A stretch of 25,289 bases of DNA from an uncultured Collinsella sp. (GTDB taxonomy: Bacteria > Actinomycetota > Coriobacteriia > Coriobacteriales > Coriobacteriaceae), in contig UQPY01000032.1 of assembly GCA_900542965.1 (NCBI GenBank), positions 1-25,289 on the forward strand. The letters are read 5' to 3'. The position numbers and the translations under genes are program-made. Below are positions 21,711 through 25,289 of the stretch, piece by piece. Position 1 is the stretch's first letter, and every line of letters begins with the position of its first letter. The notes beneath the pieces are model-generated. The model was not told the origin of the DNA and searched no databases. It saw only the letters and a list, made by a program, of their open reading frames with translations.

Positions 21711-22751
21711 TTGGTTCGACGTGGCTCGCATCCGCGACTTTCGGTGATCCTTGTGGTAGAAGGTTCGCCCAGCTATGCGATGCGTGCGCTCGAGAGTATC
21801 CAGAACCAAGACCTCTACGATTTGCAGATTGTCGTTGTCTGCCGCGATGCTGCGCCCGGTGTGCGCCATTCGCTTCAAGTTGCTGCCGACAGGGACATCC
21901 ATATTGATTTGATTGACGTCGAGGACGCGAAGCGCGGTGCTTGTCTTCGTGCCGGTTTTGCTGCCTCGCGTGGCTCTCAAATCATCGCTATGAACGCCGA
22001 TGAGTGGTTTGCTCCGCAGTCTCTTTCCAAGATGGTCGATATCGCGTGCGATACTGCGGCAGACATAGTGCTCCCCACGGTGTCGCTCGACCGCTATGAT
22101 GCACATCGAGAGCGCCATTCGCGCGTCTTGGATGCTGCTCATATTTCCATTGATAGCAAATCTTCGATGGTGGCCGGGCTGCCTCAGTTGATTTTAGGCG
22201 GCCTAGTCGCTCAGACCTCTGGCGTGATGTACAGCCGTCCGCTGTTTGAGGCATGCCTGTCGCGCGGCAAGGCGTACCGTACGGTTGAGTTTATGGCTTA
22301 TGCGCTCTCGCAGGCACGATTCGTGTCCGGCTGCGGCGACGCTTGTTTCCACGCGGTGGCACCTAAGCTTACAGATGCCTTTGATCCCACCATGTATGCC
22401 AGGATATCCGATGACACTCGAGCGCTCGACGAGCTTGCGGACTCACTCTCGGAAGCAGATAGCGGTGGTCGGCTCAAGCTGGCAAGCCAAAAGTTCTACT
22501 TTGCCGGACTGGTCGCCTGCATCGAGAATTTGTGTCTGAGCCCGCATGGGGTGTCGTCAATCGAGCGTTCCGCCCGCATGCGTGATATGCTCGATGCGCC
22601 TCGAACCCGTCAGATGGTCGCCGCGCTCAAGGATAACCATCGGGGGCTCGGTCTGTTGTTTGGGCCGATCGCCAGCGCCAAGCCCGCGCGCTGCGTGATG
22701 TGTACGCATCTGGCAGCTTTTCTTAACCGGACGGGCACAAAAACCGCCTAA
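21711..22751 (+). CDS. Family 2 (GT-A) glycosyltransferase-like protein
   Basis: About 346 residues. The N-terminal 110 residues have the GT-A pattern: LSVILVVEGSPSYAMRALESIQNQ, LQIVVVC, GFAASRGSQIIAMNADEW. NADEW stands where the metal-binding DXD is expected. The C-terminal two thirds have no recognisable motif and no clear membrane segment. The TTG at 21711 is preferred because GAGAGGA lies at a proper distance; the ATG at 21702 is almost on top of it. It sits alone between truA and argR with no other envelope-sugar gene nearby. Donor and acceptor are unknown, and it may be a diverged or inactive member. Confidence 0.7.
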   Translation: MVRRGSHPRLSVILVVEGSPSYAMRALESIQNQDLYDLQIVVVCRDAAPGVRHSLQVAADRDIHIDLIDVEDAKRGACLRAGFAASRGSQIIAMNADEWFAPQSLSKMVDIACDTAADIVLPTVSLDRYDAHRERHSRVLDAAHISIDSKSSMVAGLPQLILGGLVAQTSGVMYSRPLFEACLSRGKAYRTVEFMAYALSQARFVSGCGDACFHAVAPKLTDAFDPTMYARISDDTRALDELADSLSEADSGGRLKLASQKFYFAGLVACIENLCLSPHGVSSIERSARMRDMLDAPRTRQMVAALKDNHRGLGLLFGPIASAKPARCVMCTHLAAFLNRTGTKTA

Positions 22752-22757
22752 ACGGCT

Positions 22758-22795
22758 CATTTCGAAACAAACTTGCATAGAATTGTTTCGAAATG
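22758..22795. repeat. Perfect 13-bp inverted repeat upstream of argR
   Basis: CATTTCGAAACAA (22758-22770) and TTGTTTCGAAATG (22783-22795) are exact reverse complements around 12 bases. Each arm also contains the 8-bp palindrome TTTCGAAA. It lies seven bases after the glycosyltransferase stop and about 90 bases before argR. No T run follows; a double operator is a fair guess. Confidence 0.7.
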
Positions 22796-22836
22796 CGTTC
22801 TTATACACAAAAGCCTTCAAATAGCGTTAAACTATT

Positions 22837-22849
22837 CAATCACTGATTG
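22837..22849. promoter_or_regulatory. Candidate operator CAATCA-C-TGATTG before argR
   Basis: A 13-bp palindrome lies 34 bases before the argR ATG, in an A/T-rich stretch with TTAAAC- and TATTCA-like sequence that could include the promoter. ArgR often represses its own gene, but this does not closely match the known ARG boxes. Confidence 0.3.
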
Positions 22850-22883
22850 ATTGTCTCCGCCATCTTTTGGAGAGAGGGTTTGT

Positions 22884-23321
22884 ATGGCTAAAAAACGCAA
22901 TGGGCGCCAGGATGCCATTAGAGATATTGTGCGCAATAAGGACGTCCGCACGCAGCGCGTGCTGGTCGATGAGCTCCGCGCTATGGGCTTTGATTGCACG
23001 CAGGCGACTGTCTCTCGCGATATTGCCGATATGGGGCTGCGTAAGCTCCCTGAGGGCATCTATGTTCTGGCAGAGGACCTGCACCTGCAGCGTATGGTTT
23101 CCGAGCTCGTAACGGGCGTTCTGCGCACCGATAATCTGGTTATGATCAAGGCTCAGCCTGGCACGGCTTCCGGCATCGCCGCCGCCGTTGATGCGGCAGA
23201 GCTGCCCGATGTGCTTGGCTCGCTTGCCGGCAACGATACGATTTTGGTTATTGCCCAGACGGCCGAGGACGGCGAGCGTCTTGAGGCGCTGATCAATAAG
23301 CTGAGCAATTCTCGCAAGTAG
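22884..23321 (+). CDS. argR: Arginine repressor ArgR
   Basis: A 145-residue arginine-responsive regulator, hexameric in known cases. The winged helix N-terminal domain contains TQATVSRDIADMGLRKL (39-55), with the DNA-contacting S44-R45. The C-terminal oligomerisation and arginine-binding domain has GTASGIAAAVDA (93-104) and LAGNDTILVI, where D118 matches the arginine-contact aspartate region. GGAGAGAGGG stands just before the ATG. No arginine biosynthesis gene is adjacent. YgeW-type ureido chemistry and the DauR-like regulator lie 17 kb away and need not be related. A terminator follows. Confidence 0.95.
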   Translation: MAKKRNGRQDAIRDIVRNKDVRTQRVLVDELRAMGFDCTQATVSRDIADMGLRKLPEGIYVLAEDLHLQRMVSELVTGVLRTDNLVMIKAQPGTASGIAAAVDAAELPDVLGSLAGNDTILVIAQTAEDGERLEALINKLSNSRK

Positions 23322-23369
23322 GCGTGCGGGTCGTGCGCTCGGCACTGTGTGCGTGACATAGTGGCTTGT

Positions 23370-23404
23370 AAGGGGGTATCGACGTTGGTCGGTACCCCCT
23401 TTTT
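23370..23404 (+). terminator. Terminator after argR
   Basis: AAGGGGGTA (23370-23378) pairs with TACCCCCTT (23393-23401), with an inner CGAC/GTCG stem after one mismatch and a GTTG loop. A run of T (23400-23404) follows. Confidence 0.9.
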
Positions 23405-23447
23405 GTTTGCCGGTATAAAGACCGCCCACCAGGTCGCTTTAAACTAA

Positions 23448-23486
23448 AAGGCCCCCGAGCAGTTTAATAAGCTGCTCGGGGGCCTT
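23448..23486 (-). terminator. Terminator of the penicillin-binding protein gene
   Basis: A perfect 15-bp stem (23448-23462 with 23472-23486; AAGGCCCCCGAGCAG arm) has a nine-base loop. Read on the reverse strand it ends in CCTTTTAGTTT. It lies 22 bases beyond the stop codon and faces the argR terminator. Confidence 0.9.
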
Positions 23487-23508
23487 GTTGCTTATGGCCG
23501 GATGATTT

Positions 23509-25241
23509 CTAGCCGACCGTATCGTCAGGCGTGGGCGAGGGGTCGGGAGTGGGTGTAGGCGTAGGCGTAGGCGTGCCGCCATCGCCGCCGGTCGAACCAC
23601 CAGTGGAGCCGCCCGTCGAGCCACCGGTCGTACCGGTACCGCCGGTGGTGTCGCCGCCCGTGGTCTCGGTGGTCGTGGTCGTCGTGGTAGTCGTTGTGGT
23701 GGTTTCCTCTTCGTCCTCGTTCTTGTCCTTGTCGTCGTTCTCCGTCTTCTTGGAGTTGTTGGTGCCGTAGAACTTCCAGACGCTGTTGTTCTTGTAGGTG
23801 GGCGCCGTTCCGGTCGCAAACTCCTCGCGCTCGGTACCGGTCAGAACGGTGTTCATAAACCGCTTAAAGACAGGCAGGTTGGTGCTGTCGCCCAGCAGGT
23901 CTGTGCCGTATTTTTGGATGGGGATCTCGCCCGCGGAATAGCCGGTCCACAGGGCGCACGCCAGCTGCGGGGTATAGCCGCAGAACCACAGGTTGGTGGT
24001 GTTGTCGGTGGTGCCCGTCTTGCCGGCATAGGGCTGGTTGACGCTCAGGGCACCGGCAGCACCCGTACCGCCGCCCTGCATGACGCCGGACAGAACATCG
24101 GTGACCGCGGCGGCCTCGCCCTCGGTAAGCACCTGTGAGGGATTGTCCGTGTGCTGGTACAGCACCGAACCGGTACGAGAGTCAATCTCGGTGATGGCGA
24201 TCGGCTGGCGATAGTAGCCGCCGTTGGCAAACGTCGCGTAAGCGGCGGCCATCTCGAGCGGCGAGATCGAGCCGGTGCCGAGCGTCATGACGGGAACGTC
24301 CTCGATGTTGTCCTTGGCGGGATCGATGCCGAGCTTTTTGACGAGCGAGATGATCTTGCTGTTGCCGACGGCTTCCGCCACCTGGATGTAACCGGTGTTG
24401 GAGGAGTATGCCGTCGCCTGCTTAAGCGTGATGTTGCCATAGCTATGGTTGGCGTAGTTTTGGACCTCGGTCGTGGTGCCCTTGGCCTTGAGCGGCGAGT
24501 TGCAGTTGAGGGTGACGTTGGGGTTCATGCCGTTTTGGATGGCAGTTGCCAGCGTAAAGGCCTTAAACGTGGAGCCCACGGGGCGCTTCGCCGTAGCGTG
24601 GTTCACATGGTTCTCGTCGGCGTTGTAGTCGTAGCCGCCCACCATGCACTTGATGTAGCCGGTCTTGGGATCGACGACGACCATGCCCATGTCCAGGCCG
24701 TCGAGCGAGAGCGTGTCGAGCTGCTCGCGGACGGCATTTTCTGCCACCTGCTGCATCGTGGGGTCGATGGTGGTCTTGACGGTCAGACCGCCCTTAAAGA
24801 GCACGTCGGTCGAGAACTCCTGCTCCAGCAGCTGCTTAACATAGGCGACAAAGTAGGGCTGCGAGTATACGTCGACGCCGCTGCCCGAGATTTCGGTCAC
24901 GTTGAGGGTGATGGGCTCGGCCTGTGCGGCATCGTGCTCCTCCTGCGTAATGTGGCCCAGGCGCAACATGTTGTCAAGGACCTTGTTGCGACGGGACAGC
25001 GCCAGGTCGGGGTTGACCGTGGGGTCGTACTGCGAGGGTGAGTTGGGAAGGCCGATGAGCAGCGCGGCCTCGCTGAGGGTGAGGTCGGCGGCGCTCTTGG
25101 ACAGATAGGTCTCGGCTGCGGCCTCGATGCCGTAGGCGCCGTGGCCGTAATAGATGGTGTTGAGGTACATCATGAGGATCTCGTCTTTGGAGTACATATC
25201 CTCCATCTTGACGGCGATGTAGGCCTCGCGCACCTTACGCT
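23509..25241 (-). CDS. Class A penicillin-binding protein (PBP1 family), N-terminus missing
   Basis: Bifunctional peptidoglycan synthase, cut by the contig end. The visible 576 codons begin within the glycosyltransferase-51 domain (VREAYIAVKMEDMYSKDEILMMYLNTIYYG, then LTLSEAALLIGLPNSP). The N-terminal anchor and the catalytic EDxxF motif are lost. Counting from the internal GTG at 25233, the transpeptidase has S221-TFK (active serine), SSN 277-279 and KTGT 405-408, all intact. From about residue 497 the tail is low complexity: an acidic Lys/Asp/Glu stretch, twelve Thr, Gly-Gly-Ser-Thr repeats, then Pro-Thr repeats to the TAG. It should be anchored in the membrane with the enzyme domains and tail outside. 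The frame is intact; the GTG at 25233 is not a true start. Confidence 0.93.
23512..23745 (-). repeat. Low-complexity coding repeats in the PBP tail
   Basis: The DNA for the last 78 residues has three repeat types. A Thr tract at 23668-23703 uses mixed ACN codons. Gly/Ser/Thr units follow (STGG repeated three times). A Pro-Thr run lies at 23524-23574, seen on the plus strand as repeated GTAGGC. The tail is presumably flexible and wall-exposed, and may carry O-glycans. Confidence 0.75.
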
Positions 25242-25289
25242 CTGTCTCTTATACACATCTCCGAGCCCACGAGACGCGTAGTAATCTCG
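25242..25289 (-). other. Nextera i7-side adapter (sequencing artefact)
   Basis: Reverse complement of the block at 1-47, plus one more base of the P7 primer. It begins with the mosaic end CTGTCTCTTATACACATCT at 25242-25260 and ends with the same index. The genomic part therefore stops at 25241. Confidence 0.97.

Noticed and set aside
23668..23703. Thr tract as a phase-variable microsatellite
   Set aside because: The codons are mixed (ACC, ACG, ACA, ACT), so there is no uniform nucleotide repeat, and any triplet change would stay in frame.
1..25289. Terminal inverted repeat as a transposon or linear-plasmid end
   Set aside because: The sequence is library adapter, including the Tn5 mosaic end used in tagmentation, not a natural element.

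Overview
The window is one assembled contig of high-GC bacterial DNA with untrimmed Illumina/Nextera adapter at both ends (1-47 and 25242-25289), so the biological sequence is 48-25241. Gene content and style suggest a gut actinobacterium of the Coriobacteriia, most likely Collinsella or a close relative. The grounds are an actinobacterial-type ribosomal/secY/adk/map/infA/rpoA block with zinc-type S14, L36 and Adk, heavy use of GTG/TTG starts, and a Dpa/hydantoin/selenium-molybdenum accessory cluster of the kind found in gut anaerobes. The genus is an inference, not a proven call.

Left part (48-10467): a catabolic island. A partial unknown gene and a YheO-type PAS/HTH regulator read leftwards. 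Reading rightwards are ygeX (2,3-diaminopropionate ammonia-lyase), ygeY (M20 hydrolase), ygeW (carbamoyltransferase-like) and a terminator. These are followed by a MocA-like cytidylyltransferase and hyuA (hydantoinase/dihydropyrimidinase). Then come yqeC (reverse strand), yqeB and an XdhC-family gene, which are maturation factors of selenium-dependent molybdenum hydroxylases. The set matches half of the E. coli ygeWXY-hyuA-yqeBC-ygfJ region and the uric-acid-inducible cluster reported from gut anaerobes in 2023. The hydroxylase subunits, ygfK and ssnA are absent from the window. The inferred logic is that a purine-derived ureide or hydantoin is opened and decarbamoylated to 2,3-diaminopropionate, which YgeX splits to pyruvate and ammonia, while MocA/YqeB/YqeC/XdhC mature the molybdenum enzyme.

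Junction (10468-10779): a 65-bp palindromic repeat, then a promoter-like sequence and a structured leader. An almost identical repeat lies at 7701-7765, so the two copies bracket yqeC-yqeB-xdhC.

Middle part (10780-20689): rplE-rpsZ-rpsH-rplF-rplR-rpsE-rpmD-rplO-secY-adk-map, a spacer with an 88-bp palindrome and a promoter, then infA-rpmJ-rpsM-rpsK-rpsD-rpoA-rplQ and a strong terminator. The block starts abruptly at rplE. The usual upstream genes (rpsJ to rplX) are missing, so the operon is either truly split here or joined wrongly in the assembly.

Right part (20690-25241): truA, an orphan family-2 glycosyltransferase and argR, preceded by a striking inverted repeat. Two terminators face each other, and a class A penicillin-binding protein with a repetitive Thr/Gly/Pro tail runs off the contig end on the reverse strand.

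No tRNA, rRNA, CRISPR array, transposase or phage gene was seen.
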